In this document: positions 45,546-56,479 of the stretch, piece by piece
Numbering within the stretch: the stretch's first letter is position 1
Layout of the letters: each line of letters opens with the position of its first letter
Source of the DNA: Linum tenue
Lineage: Eukaryota > Streptophyta > Magnoliopsida > Malpighiales > Linaceae
Length of the DNA: 64,000 nt
Direction of reading: 5' to 3'
Assembly (NCBI GenBank): GCA_946122785.1
Contig: CAMGYJ010000005.1
Span: forward strand, 87,538,547-87,602,546
Notes under the pieces: generated by a model
What the model saw: only the letters and a program-made list of their open reading frames with translations
The model's database searches: none
What the model was told of the DNA's origin: nothing
Position numbers and translations under genes: made by a program

Positions 45546-46354
45546 GAAAAGGGGTATATTTATTCACTTACAAAAAGAAGATGAACGTCACCAGGGAACT
45601 TTGATATTGATTGAACCACTTCAACCATACTGTCATTAAAATGGTCAGCCACATGCTTACACCAATTATATTGGGTGAAGTCAGCGACCATTTCATCTTG
45701 CAAAAAACCAGCATAGGCGAGGTTAATCTTCAAATTTCCACTGGGACACAGAACTGCCTCCATTGCATACAGTACAAAAAGATCCCTCCACTTCTTATTG
45801 TCCCTCTCCTCTTCCAATGCCAGTTTAACGTTTGCCAATGTCGCCTTTCCTTTCCTAGTATTGGAAAGCCCTAACTCAATTCCCCACCTGTGCCTCTGGG
45901 CTGCACTGAACATATCCAGCTTAACAGCATACGGTCCACGCGGCAAACCATAGACTCTCTCCACATCTGCCTCTCCAATTCTAAACTTCCCTGACCGAAG
46001 CAGCGGGAAAGACCTTGAACTGACATCAAAGCTTTTACAAAGCCATTCAATAAAATTATCCGGGAGTCTCGTAAGCTTAACCCTCGACACACCCCTAAAA
46101 CCCAGAGGATCAAGCATCTGCAGTTTTTCTTCACTTGTACTGTCAGCATCCATGATGGCAAGAATACGATTTGTATTACTACGATGCCTCTTATCCGGCT
46201 TTCCAGGCACAGCAGAAGCACCATCTTTCTCTCGCTTAGGTGTTGCAACTTTTTCCTTTTCTTTCCCCTTTACTGCACCATCTTTCTCTTGCTTAGGTGT
46301 TGGAACTTTTTCCTTTTCTTTCCCCTTTACTGCACGTTTCTTACCAGGTGCCAT

Positions 46355-47577
46355 GCCTACAAAGCAACCAAAACACAAACCAACATAAGCAATCTCATAC
46401 CAGAACATATAAAATCCAAACCATTAAGGGCCTAATGCAAACTGTAAAACCATCAAAACAATCCAATAATCAAATTTAAAGCAGACAAACAACAACTGCA
46501 AATGAACCACCAACATCACCCTGGAAATACACCAGAAAGGCCCCAATCAAACCCACAAACACCCTAAATGTCACCAAATACAAAGCGCACCACCAAAAAA
46601 AAGAACAAAACAACAGAACTACTGAACACCACCACAAACGACTCAATAATCAGATGTAAAGGAGACAAACAACAACTGCAAATGCACACCGGTAAATCTT
46701 CTAAACCAAACTGTGAAATCCGAAACACAAACCACAAAACCTTTTAAAAGAACCACCAACAGCAGCCTGAAAATACACAATAGTTTTATTAAAACCCTCC
46801 AGAAAGGCCCCAATCCAACCCAAAAACACCCTAACTGTCACCAAACACAAAACGCACCTCCAAAATGTAGAACAAAACAACAGAACTACTAAACAACACC
46901 ACAAACGACTCATGACAAACCAGAAACCCTAAAATAATCAAAGCACACCACAAAAATGAAGAAACATCCAACAAAACCTAACCAGAACGCACAACTATGA
47001 AATTTCCTCGTCTCCTTCAACAAATTTAGACTGCATGCATCAAAACATCGCAGAAAACTGGAAAACGAAAGTAACAGAGGGCAAACATGAAAACGAAGGT
47101 TGTAAATTCAATAGCAGAAGCAAGCAATGACAATTCTAACGAAAACGAAAACGGCAACGCCAAACTAACACCATACAAGTGGAACTCCGGCGACGCCAAA
47201 CGACAACGCCGACTTCGCAGACCAAAACTGACGACGGAGGAGAAGACAGTTCCAGTTTATCGGAGGAAATCACCGGCATACCTCGAAATTCACTTCGGCG
47301 ACGGAGGAAAAAGAATCGCGCGAAGGAAATCCACAAGCCGCAGACGAAATCGCTCGATGCAGATGGAAATTTGGTGGCGAGAACAGGGAGAGAGCAACCG
47401 AAGAAGACGTCCCGTCGGAGAGCAGTTCGTGAGCAGAGGGGAAAGGGGAAAGCGGAAAACGGAAATGTCTCAACGCGCGCTTCAATGAATTTTATTATTA
47501 ATTTTGAATTTCAAAATTAATAAAAGGTAAAAGAAAACAACTTATTATTTAATTATTGTGCAGTTACCCTTATACCC
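46355..47577 (-). other. upstream region of the Ulp1 gene
   Basis: CA-rich sequence with 21-bp-like units extends to about 46980. A GC-richer block (47100-47480) follows, probably promoter and 5' UTR. An acceptor-like TTTGTAG lies just before the ATG on the minus strand, suggesting a 5' UTR intron. The overlapping frames at 47087-47520 on both strands are regarded as chance. Confidence 0.45.
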
Positions 47578-47693
47578 CTGTTGTTATAATAACAACACCT
47601 TAGGTGTTGTTATGCTATCCGGAGCCCTAAAATTGCTATCAAGTAGGGAGTTCATAATATTTACAACGAGCAAATAGCAAATGAGCTTAACAT

Positions 47694-48097
47694 ACGGTTT
47701 GGTATAAATGAATTCCATAAGTTTTGAGGACTTCATTTTGAAATGAAATATTTTTGCGTTTGGTATTAAAAAGAATTCATTTTCAATTCTAAATTTTGAA
47801 TTCTACAGAATTTGAACTAGTTATAGCAATTTCGAGGAATTGAGATAGAATTTCCAAATGAATTCCACAAGTATTTACTAATTATAATAGAATAACATGA
47901 TTATCCTCTTTTATTAACTAAATTACTTATACATATGACATACCAAACATAGAAATTCATTTGACAATGAATTCTACACGACACTTCAATGATTTGAATA
48001 TAGCATATCAAACATAGGATTTCATTTGACAATGAATTCTACACGGTAATTCATTTTACAATGAAATGAATTCTTGATTCATTTGGTACCAAACGGT
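47694..48097. mobile_element. about 404-bp MITE
   Basis: The ends ACGGTTTGGTATAAATGAAT and inverted ACCGTTTGGTACCAAATGAA face each other, with AT-rich, GAATTC/AATTCAT-rich non-coding DNA between. A target duplication was not clear, so the superfamily is open. Confidence 0.6.
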
Positions 48098-48559
48098 CTG
48101 TAAGGCAAGTTTTGGACCTGCTAACTTTATCTTTCTTTGAGCATATTGTCAGTTTTATCCTTCAACCACTTATACTCTTTCTTCTATTTTGCAGACCTCA
48201 TAACATGCAGCCTGCTCTCAAACGATTTTGTCAACATCGAATTGCAACCATAAACATACGACTGGTTCCCAGGTGAGCTGATAATGAAAACATATTTCAC
48301 TTTCCTGCTTAGTAGTCTCTCAAGGTTGCTTTAGTAGTGACTCGCTCTGACTATCACAATAAAATCCCACCTAATACCCAACTATAAACCTTAGATGGGT
48401 GCAATATAGGGCAAGTATGTTTAAATATCGACCTGGACCGGCCCATGTACCACTACTTCGACTGTTTGAAACATTATTTAGCGGATTAGTTTTTGGTGAA
48501 AACAAAGATCTAAAACTAAAGTACTTTTCAAAGGTAAAATGGATTTGACACTAATTAAG
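48098..48559. other. unassigned sequence
   Basis: No gene recognised. An acceptor-like TTCTATTTTGCAG near 48194 could precede an exon, but nothing supports a frame. Confidence 0.25.
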
Positions 48560-49934
48560 AAGGCTTCACTCGGGTGTTGCTCCCCCTAGCTAACAATTAC
48601 GACTTGAAGAATCCAACGATCGTGTGTGGTTAGGGGGTTATAAACAGCAGAAAAGTCTAACAAGAAACCAAGGCTATCCTCTTAGTCTCTATGTTGAGGA
48701 AATGTGATATGATCCAAGCCGCTAATGCGACCCTCTCAACCTATCGACTAAGGAATGGTTAGACTTCACCCTCGAATTGAAGTTCGGACGGCCACCCACA
48801 ACCAAACCCTAAGTGCTAATACGAAATAGGAGGTTTGCTCTTAATTAACCTATAATAGGAGGCATGAAATGCCCAAGGAAACCCATCTCTAATAGAGCCT
48901 CTTAGGTTAAGGAGGGTTCTCTCTAAACTAGTCTAAAGGCTTTGAATGCCCAAGGAAACCCAGCTCAAATTGAGCCTATTTGGATAAAGGAGGTTTCCTC
49001 TCTAAACTAGCCTAAGAGGCATGCAATGCCCAAGAACACCCATCTCTAATTAAGCCTCTTAACCTAAGGAGGTCTCCTCTCTAAGCTAGGTCAACAAAGC
49101 GCACACCATCATCTTGAAAAATATCTCCGCATTCACATTAAACACAACCACACACAAATCAATCAATTCTTACAAGCATTCACATAATTGTAGCTAGGGT
49201 TTACAAACACCCAAGTGAAAGAAGGGACTACTCCATGCTAGAAGAAGGGAAAACACAAGAGACAAGAGAGGGAAAGGAAAACAATCAAGAAGATGAAAAC
49301 CTTGCTCCTTGTGTTGAAGAGATCCTCCTTTAGGGGAAGAATTCCCAAATCCTTGCTTGGAGACGAAACCCTAGCTTCTTCTCTTCTTTGGTTCGTCCTT
49401 TCTCACTCTAAAATATGAAGAAGAAGTTTCTCACACTAGGTCTCTCTCCCTCTTCTTCCTTTCACCTGTCTCTTTAAACCGAGATCGAACCTAGTTCTCG
49501 GCTAGAGTTCACAGCCGTGAACATCAAAATGAATCTGTGAACTCGGCGTTTGGACCAAAACGCACCGCTTCACATCCTTGGGTTCACTGTCTGTGTCTTA
49601 TGTTCACGGTCTTAGCGACTGTGAACAGTGCTAGCGTCAATAACCTCAAAACCCTCTCTGGACGCTCCTTGGCTCACGGATTATGGCTCCAGTTCACGGT
49701 CCTGTAAGACCGTGAACTCCAATGGCAGACCGTGTACTACAACTGTCTCCTCCTCTTTGCCCGATCTTTGCTCATTTCCTTCCAACTTTCGACTCTAGGG
49801 TTGGTTTCACCTGTTAGGATATGAAACACACTGAAACACAAGAAACCTCGCATAAAACCACCCCTTTTGGAGTTCAATTGCAACAAACATCAAAGCAAAA
49901 CGGGGGTAGAAAGTGTACAATTAGGCCCGAATCA
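48560..49934 (-). repeat. 3' LTR of the minus-strand Gypsy element
   Basis: The inner end TGATTCGGGCCTAATTGTAC abuts the polypurine tract at 49935. It holds three copies of a roughly 78-bp unit (AATGCCCAAGGAAACCCA, about 48862, 48938, 49018) and several GTTCACGG...CCGTGAAC palindromes, one with a perfect 11-bp stem (49691-49701 with 49708-49718). The outer end is approximate. Confidence 0.6.
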
Positions 49935-49950
49935 CTCCCCCACACTTAGA
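49935..49950 (-). other. polypurine tract of the minus-strand Gypsy element
   Basis: On the minus strand this reads CTAAGTGTGGGGGAG followed by the LTR start TG. It is preceded by GGGGACAAGCAAACG, a phrase common just before the 3' LTR of plant Athila/Tat elements. Confidence 0.7.
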
Positions 49951-50325
49951 CGTTTGCTTGTCCCCAAGCAAACCATTTCACACAAGGTAATCTCTCAACC
50001 TAACAAAAATGCTTTGGGGACAAATCAAAGGACACAAAGTGGCGAATTTCAATGGCTATTGGCAATTAACACATGGACTGTTGCAAGCAATACCGACATC
50101 CACCACAAACGAAATTCGAGGTCACCAAAAACGGGCAAACGAAGAGTTCTCACCTTGTTCATGAATCAATGCAAGTCCTAACAAGATCACTTATCAACCA
50201 CAACTAACCATGCATAACATTCAAGTCCAAGTAACAAACGAATGGGCAACAAAGGTCCTAACTGGGGTATGATATGTCATGCAAAGCAAGAATGAATCAC
50301 TCACTCTCTTGACCACTGGGGTCGG

Positions 50326-51314
50326 TGTTGGAGGAAAGTCAGTCATGAATCAGAAGATCACAGAATAAAGGAAAGAAATCGTGGGTCAGCATCATGGAGC
50401 AAGCAAGGAAGATATGCTGGGAGCGGATCAATTCAGAGGGCAAGCATTTACAGGAAAGATTTCAAAAGAGAAGGACTTACCATTTGTGTGCTGCAACGGC
50501 TAGTGCCTGAAGAGTATAAGACGAAGACACTGGAGCAAAGAAAACACACTTTTCGGAGATCATTCATACAGAGAGAGCGCTGTGAGTACAACTTGTGTGT
50601 GTGATAAGAAAAGCAAGGGTAATCCAACTTCTGGAGAGAAGCCGGATTAGAGGTGTGTGTTTGAGAGAAACACAGTAGCAGGATTGCTAGGCGAATATCG
50701 GAGAGTGAGTTGTGTCAATCATCAGTCCTGGATTGGATTGAGTGATTTCGGAGCTTCAAATCACTGTAACTAAAACAATCTCAAGATTAGTGAATCGTCG
50801 GAAATCACATCATCGTGATCTTCCGACTGTGGAGTAGTCAGAGTTGGGAATCATTTGACCCAGCTCTGGAAACCACGTAAAAACCGACTGTGCACTGTCT
50901 CTCTAAGTTCTGTTTGTGCGTGATAGCCCATACTCTGTTTTCTGCTTAAGTTTGCTTGGTTGAGTGTTTGTTTGGAACAGGGAGTTGTGATCCAAGGTGC
51001 TCGAGGAAGAAGAAGAAGGTTCACCCCTAAACGCACAGTTTTGAGTTTAAACGTGCAGTCTTGAGTTGAGAAACTTAACTGATCAATTCTATTGGGTCAA
51101 CGAAGTAAATTGATTGGGCTTGAGAGTTCAGGCCCGTTCACAAACTAAACCCGATTCAGTTTATAATCTCCTGTCGTTTTATTTCATTCGTTTCCACTAC
51201 CATTCCTTGTTGTCTTTCACCTGTTCTTGATCAAAATCGAGTTAGGGTTTCAGGAACAAAAGAAGAGGGAATACTTCATCGTGTCCAGGCTTCTCGCGCT
51301 CGAAGCCATCAACA
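50326..51314. mobile_element. solo LTR (989 bp), probably Copia
   Basis: Starts TGTTGGAGGAAAGTCAG and ends GAAGCCATCAACA, with a perfect 5-bp target duplication GTCGG on both sides (50321-50325 and 51315-51319). No internal element sequence is present, and the surrounding Gypsy 3' region reads through when it is ignored. Solo LTRs arise by recombination between the two LTRs of one element. Confidence 0.85.
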
Positions 51315-51319
51315 GTCGG

Positions 51320-53155
51320 GACCTTTTTGGTGCAAGGAATGTGCACAATCATCAAAATGTTAGAGTTCACGGGACGGTTGTCATCACTAGCTTGTCCGAA
51401 GGTCTTAGACACGGGTTCAAATGACTGGCAATTGTCTTGGACATGGGGAAAATGCTTTTTGGGTGGTGGCAAACACATCATGAGGTCCTACATCTTAACC
51501 CTAAACCCGAAGGTTCTATGGTTTCGACTACGAACCTTCCCTACAAGAAATGGCCACTAGCATCGGCCAAAAACCTTGCTTCTCCCTTCCAAACTATCAT
51601 CCAACGTGAACTTCCTTTAAGCGCTCTTCCTCGGTCTACTCTTGCTATCACATTTTGATTTGGTAGTTAAGGAGTTCTAAAACAATGTGGGGGGTTCAAT
51701 GGCTTGCGTGCCAAGAAACCCTACTTATAGCATACTCTTTGAATCTTTTGTGGCACTCTCTACTTTATTTACCCCATTTTATTACCTCTTTTTCGATTCC
51801 TTTTTCGTTCTACTTTCCTTTCCTTTCCTGTCTTTTTCTCTTTTCTTTTTCTTTTTGAAGAGGGTACTAGAGAGTTAAACACTTGCCACTTTACCTTTAA
51901 CAACCAATGCTCTCTTTTAAGAATTCACTCCAACACTACTCTTTTCTCTTTCATTCCTAGCAAGAATCGCATACAATCCTCCTATGCAGAACCTCAATGG
52001 AACTCAAAAGCGAGAGCTCTGGCACACAAGGACGAATCACGTTTAGACAGGAAGAAAGGATGGGGGGGGGGTCGTTCTATCAAACACCATTAAGCTCACA
52101 AGAAAAAAGTTCCTACAAGAGAACGACCCCCAAAGTGACAAGGCTCAAGGGGGTTGACTAGGGGATAAAGCATTTCGGGACAATCAACATTTGGGCGTGG
52201 ACTAATCCTTTGCCTCCATCATACTCACTAGTGAAAACTGTGATGTTACCCGCCATGGTAAGAGGGATCTAAGCACACAAGAATAAAACGATCGGCTCAA
52301 AACTCACATGGCTACCTAGTCACCCAATCATTCATTCCAATTTCACAAAACACAATGCATGGCAATTATAATCAACAAGTAATCGAGTCAAGACATCCAT
52401 TCATTTTTGCACACATGAGAACTAAACTTTTTCACTATCCTAATTCACCTCTCATTCATCATCATAGGACATACTCGATCACATGCAACAATTCAAGGTC
52501 AATGCCAATAAACACGAGATTCTCCTACAAATCGACCACTTTGATCATGCAAACATTGTTTGGATCCCTCAAAATTTTCAAATTTGGGCATACATCAAGG
52601 CTCCAAGCATCAAACACACTCCCACAAGCATAAGAATAAACCCCCCCCCCCCACACACACACACACACTTAAGTTCGACATTGCCCTCAATGGCGTAAGA
52701 TAGGGGTAGAACGATGTTACTGCTTGGCTTGGTGAGTGAAAGTTGGAATTTTTCCAGGATAGGAGAGATTAGCTTCAAGGAGAAGACAAAAAAAAAAACA
52801 CACACACACACACAAGCACAACACATAATCGCTCGAGGCGAGGTTATTACACAACACAATATGATAGTAGTAGTTGTTCACACATACTAAATAAAAGAAA
52901 GAAAAATAAAATAACATAGTTCAGAATTCCAAGTGGAGAAGTGGGGCGAAAGTAATCGGCTCTGCCACATGTCTCACTTGTCGGCTACCTCTCACTGGGT
53001 CGAAGGCCCCGACACATCATCTGGGAGAAGGCTCTGGTGACGAGCGATCTGCTCGAGCAGGTCGGTCTGCCGGTCAAGCCGGGAAGTGACGCCTCCGACG
53101 TGGATCTTTAGATGGTCCATCCTCTCCAATAGGGGCTCCCTTGAAGTGGAAGGAC
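51320..53155 (-). other. Gypsy 3' internal non-coding region
   Basis: No supported gene. Contains a C13 run with a (CA)n microsatellite (about 52638-52668), an A-run with (CA)n (about 52788-52814) and a G10 run near 52062. Short frames on both strands are chance. Confidence 0.5.
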
Positions 53156-53985
53156 CTACACCAAATGGTGGTGGTGGTGGTTGTACTGGGCGCTGGAGCG
53201 CGGGACGCTGACGGCGGCCGGGAGCTCGAGCACGTGACTGCTCTGGAGGTGGAACCTCTGGAGGTAGAGGAAGTCCCTAAATAAATCGGAATGGTCCAAG
53301 TGATCCCAACAAGCGCATGGAACGCAAAGTTCCCTCTTCGAACCCCGTGGAGTGCCCCTCATGTGAGTAGCCTGCCAGATTAACATTCAAGTGAAGGGCA
53401 AGACGGGTGATATATGGCCCCATTGTTGTTATATATCGTCGTTTTCCTCCTATGGCTTTAGCAAAAGAGGTGGCCTAGATTGAACCAAGATGAAGATTGC
53501 TAAACGGGTACATTATGCAAGCAAACGCCAGGAAGATCCTCTCGGTTATCTTGTTCGGATTATTATAGCTCGGGTAGAGGGAACGGGCTAGGAGTGCGTT
53601 GATAATGAGCCACAATGCTTCGGGAGGCAAAAGGATAGGGTGTGTTGCTTGCCTCCCAAGTGGAATGTCACCTTGCGCTGTCGATCGCAAAGTGCTCTTG
53701 CTCGTTAGGATGGTGAAGGTACTGAAAAAATTTGACACACAACTCGCCATAAATGTCATCTTCCATTTCCAGGAGTCGGCGCCATTGTGGGTGCTCCACA
53801 GCCTCCCTCACGATGTCTCTACAGTGAAGACCATCGAATTGAGTGAAGTCGAGTTTCCAGTGTTCTCTGGAGTTAGTGCTCGCCCAAAATCGCATCTCCC
53901 TCTCTGTTTTGGGGTTCCCTCTCAGTTCCAAAAGGTATGGGTGGTTCATGCTGACTTTCCTACAAAATCGACAAACATGCACCAT
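53156..53985 (-). pseudogene. Gypsy 3' ORF remnant (ATHILA ORF-1/plant transposon-protein-like)
   Basis: Three overlapping minus-strand pieces in different frames read in order. The first has REHWKLDFTQFDGLHCRDIV and HPQWRRLLEMEDDIYGEL. The second has PPEALWLIINALLARSLYP. The third has KRELCVPCACWDHLDHSD. The wording resembles the extra ORF of Athila/Tat elements or the putative plant transposon protein family, of unknown function. Frameshifts near 53700 and 53470 break it. Family assignment is from memory of typical motifs, hence moderate confidence. Confidence 0.45.
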
Positions 53986-55130
53986 ACATGGAAATAATTG
54001 TCAATCTCAGCTCATTGGGAGGAAAAGGAACCCCCCCCCCACCCACACACTTATTTTTACAGTATGGATCCAAGCTAATCAAAACAATTAAGCATAAGCA
54101 CACCGGGGCATGGTGATAAGTGTTCACGGATTGTCCTACACAAAAATTCAAACCCGAACCATGCCACGGTGGCTACCAACCACCACTCAAGCAAAACATT
54201 TCTCATCATTCACAAATTAGCACTTGGTTGGCAAATTTCACAAATAAAAGCAATTCGAATCAAAACATGCTCACCAAGGCTCAACTAAGTTCAAGCAACA
54301 TCATTCAATCATCCTAATTCACCCAATTTCTCGCCCTAACGCTAAGTTCTACATTCAATTCACTAAAATTCTCCTCACTTTAGTACCTAATCCGATTCGC
54401 CCAAAATAAATAGGGTAGAGCTGAAAACTAACCTGGAGACTCAAGTAGGAAGGGTAGGGAGGTGAGGTGAGAGAGTTAGGGAGGTGAAAAATCGGCCGAA
54501 AATAGATCGGAGGAGGTTGCCAGAGCTTCGTCGGAAACTCGTCGGAGCCTTGCCGCCGCCGACTTCACCGAAAGAAAAATGCTCCAAATCGCCCCAAAAT
54601 CTCAGTGAAGGCCGCTTTTGATTTGGGGAGACTGGGTCTGGTCTTGGTTTTGGGTTTGGCTCGCCGGAAGTGGAGGAAATGAGCAAAAACCGTCGGATTT
54701 TCGCGGTTTTCCGACGAGTTTTGAAAGATTCCGGCGAGATTTTGTGTCGTGAAGTGAAGAAGACCGTTCATGACCATTTTATAGGCAGACCCTGTAGTTC
54801 ACGTATGCGTTTGCCAGTTCACAATCATTAAGACCATGAACACTGCAATCCGTCCGTGAACACAGGCTAGCCGATGGGTTTGACACACGTGGAAGCACCC
54901 TGGTTCACGGATGCATTTGCTTGTTCACGGTCAGGGCGATCCGTCCGGAACACCAGTGAAAACATGGCACTTCCAAAAAAATTTACTCAACCCACTCCAC
55001 CGTGCCTACTATCATTCACGACACAACTCAAAACACGCAATCACAAAAACTTAGCACGGGGATACCACTCGACCACTTGAACGCTTCACTCGACACAAAA
55101 AACAAAAATAAGGAAAAGAAAACAAACCTA
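53986..55130 (-). other. Gypsy interior with LTR-like GTTCACGG motifs
   Basis: No gene supported. At about 54795-54960 a cluster of GTTCACGG/CCGTGAAC motifs like those of the LTRs appears, perhaps a buried LTR fragment. A C10 run lies near 54031. Confidence 0.4.
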
Positions 55131-55160
55131 CGTTGGGTTGCCTCCCAACAAGCGCTAAGT
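55131..55160 (-). other. conserved Gypsy post-pol motif
   Basis: The minus strand reads GCGCTTGTTGGGAGGCAACC, a phrase I recognise from the region downstream of pol in Athila/Tat-type plant elements. Here it lies only about 340 bp after the protease frame, showing that the pol domains are missing. Confidence 0.6.
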
Positions 55161-55503
55161 TAACGTCACTAGCTTGACGTTGCGGATCTATCACGCCTTT
55201 GAACGTGATGTCGCCGAGAGTGGATCCGTCACGTTCTCGGGGCGAGACATGCCGCATCCCAACTTGCTCTCCATGGGATGGCCTTCTCGGCCAATGACTT
55301 TTGTTTTGGCCTTTTCCTTCCATAGGGCATTAGCATAACTTGTCCTTTCCCTCCAAGCTCGTTTCCTTCCTTCTTTGGGCGAGATGCCCTCCTTGCTTTC
55401 CTGCTTCACATCATCACAAGAACCAACAATAATAGTGGGGTTTTCCTTGCAAGGCTCTCCTCCACTTACATTGATATCACCCGGTTCCACTTCCTTCACA
55501 TCC

Positions 55504-56410
55504 TCACTCCTTAGGATCAATTCCCAGAGTAATTCTCTTATCACCATCTCTCAGGATCAAAGTTCCCTCATTTACATCAATTAAAGCCTTGGCGGTGGCA
55601 AGGAAAGGGCTTCCTAGTATGAGTGGCATCTCAAAATCCTCACTTATATCCAGGATCACAAAATCCGTTGAATAACAGAATTTTTCCACTCGTACTAGCA
55701 TGTCCTCCACTATGCCCCTAGGACTAATGACAGAGCGATCAGCCAATGTGACACTAAGTCTCGCAGTCTTTAGTTCACCTATGTCTAGCCTCTTAAAATG
55801 CCATCACATTTATGCTCGTTCCTAAGTTCGCCAAGGAATTTTCTATGTGGTGAGAACCGATGCAAAGAGGTATAGTGAAACTACCTGGATCGGGTTGCTT
55901 CTTGGGCAACCTGTTGAGGATGAAGGCTGAGCACTCCTCGCCTAGGGTGACATTTGCGAGTTCTTCTAACTTCGGCTTCTTGGAGAGGCACCCCTTGAAG
56001 TATCTCGACTACCTTGGCATGTGGGCCATTGCTTCAAGGAAGGGAATGTTGAGGTGGAGCTACCAGAGCATCTCCATGACACCTACACATTCTGCTTCCA
56101 ATCTTTCCTTGTGCACCCTCGTGGGAAAAGGTAGGGGTGGCGAGTGCTCAGCCACAGGTGGTGGCGTCGGCAATGCCTTCCTCGCCACTCCTCTCTTTTC
56201 TCCCGATGTTTCTTCTTCATCGCCTTTGGGTAGAGAGTCTTCCTTGTCATTCACTTCTTTGGCAACAACCTCCGGAGTCACCTTCCAGCTCCTCAACTGG
56301 ATTGCATTCACCCCGGCATGATCCTTAGGGTTGGCAATGGTTTGAGAGGGTAAGGCTCCCTTTGGTCTCTCGGTGAGGATCCCAACAAGATTGCTAATTT
56401 GCACTTCCAA
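55504..56410 (-). pseudogene. Gypsy gag C-terminal and protease remnant
   Basis: On the minus strand the gag tail (LPSQTIANPKDHAGVNAIQL) is followed by the conserved linker LNIPFLEAMAHMPR...SKKPKLEELANVTLGEECSA and PDPGSFTIPLCIG. The retropepsin comes next, with LPLILGSPFLATAKALIDV-like flap and C-terminal region. The active-site triad region reads NLGTS instead of DLGAS: the catalytic Asp codon is Asn (plus-strand 55826-55828). In-frame stops near 56060 and 56015 and a frameshift near 55806 also break it. Normally gag packages RNA and the protease matures it. After the protease a charged tail continues to 55191, with no reverse transcriptase. Confidence 0.8.
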
Positions 56411-56479
56411 GTTTTGGAGACTTGCTTGATGGCTCCGGAGTACCGCCTCAACCGAGGTAAAATTGGAGGTACAAGTAAA

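Larger units (their letters stand above)
41838..46354 (-). pseudogene. Ulp1-like (C48) cysteine protease gene of the MULE
   Basis: Minus-strand exons: 46354-45572, 45120-44818, 44427-43840, 43681-43493, 43334-43203, 43079-42982, about 42870-42681, 42489-42367, 42268-41838. The N terminus is Lys-rich with a duplicated KGKEKEK phrase, then a conserved domain (LPDNFIEWLCKSF, VERVYGLPRGPY). Exons 3-5 are acidic, low-complexity. The last exon carries the protease core: His in NEHYRMYVVNL, Asp in YDYLDSL, and Gln plus Cys in QRGGVDCGVFAM. Such enzymes cleave ubiquitin-like modifiers; their role in MULEs is unknown. A one-base loss near 42085 separates the His/Asp part from the Cys part, and exon 43079-42982 contains stops. 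Exon 4 duplicates sequence from exons 3 and 5. Confidence 0.82.
36757..47620. mobile_element. 10.9-kb Mutator-like element with transposase and Ulp1 protease genes
   Basis: Imperfect TIRs of about 42 bp face each other: GGATATTGTAACAACACC at 36757 and, inverted, GGATAGCATAACAACACC ending at 47620. A target duplication was not recognised. A FAR1-type transposase gene reads right (37329-41271) and a Ulp1-like cysteine protease gene reads left (46354-41838); they converge near 41272-41837. This gene pair defines the Ulp1-carrying (KI/Kaonashi-type) MULEs of plants. Both genes are damaged. Introns and spacers are filled with a degenerate 21-bp repeat. Confidence 0.85.

Noticed and set aside
47087..47520. 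Arg-rich plus-strand frames of 113 and 133 codons
   Set aside because: They overlap each other in different frames and lie in the presumed promoter/5' UTR of the minus-strand Ulp1 gene; Arg codons follow from CGA/CGC-rich composition.
51687..51878. 63-codon frame ending in a Phe/Leu-rich hydrophobic stretch
   Set aside because: Arises from a T-rich run in Gypsy 3' non-coding DNA; no homologous features.
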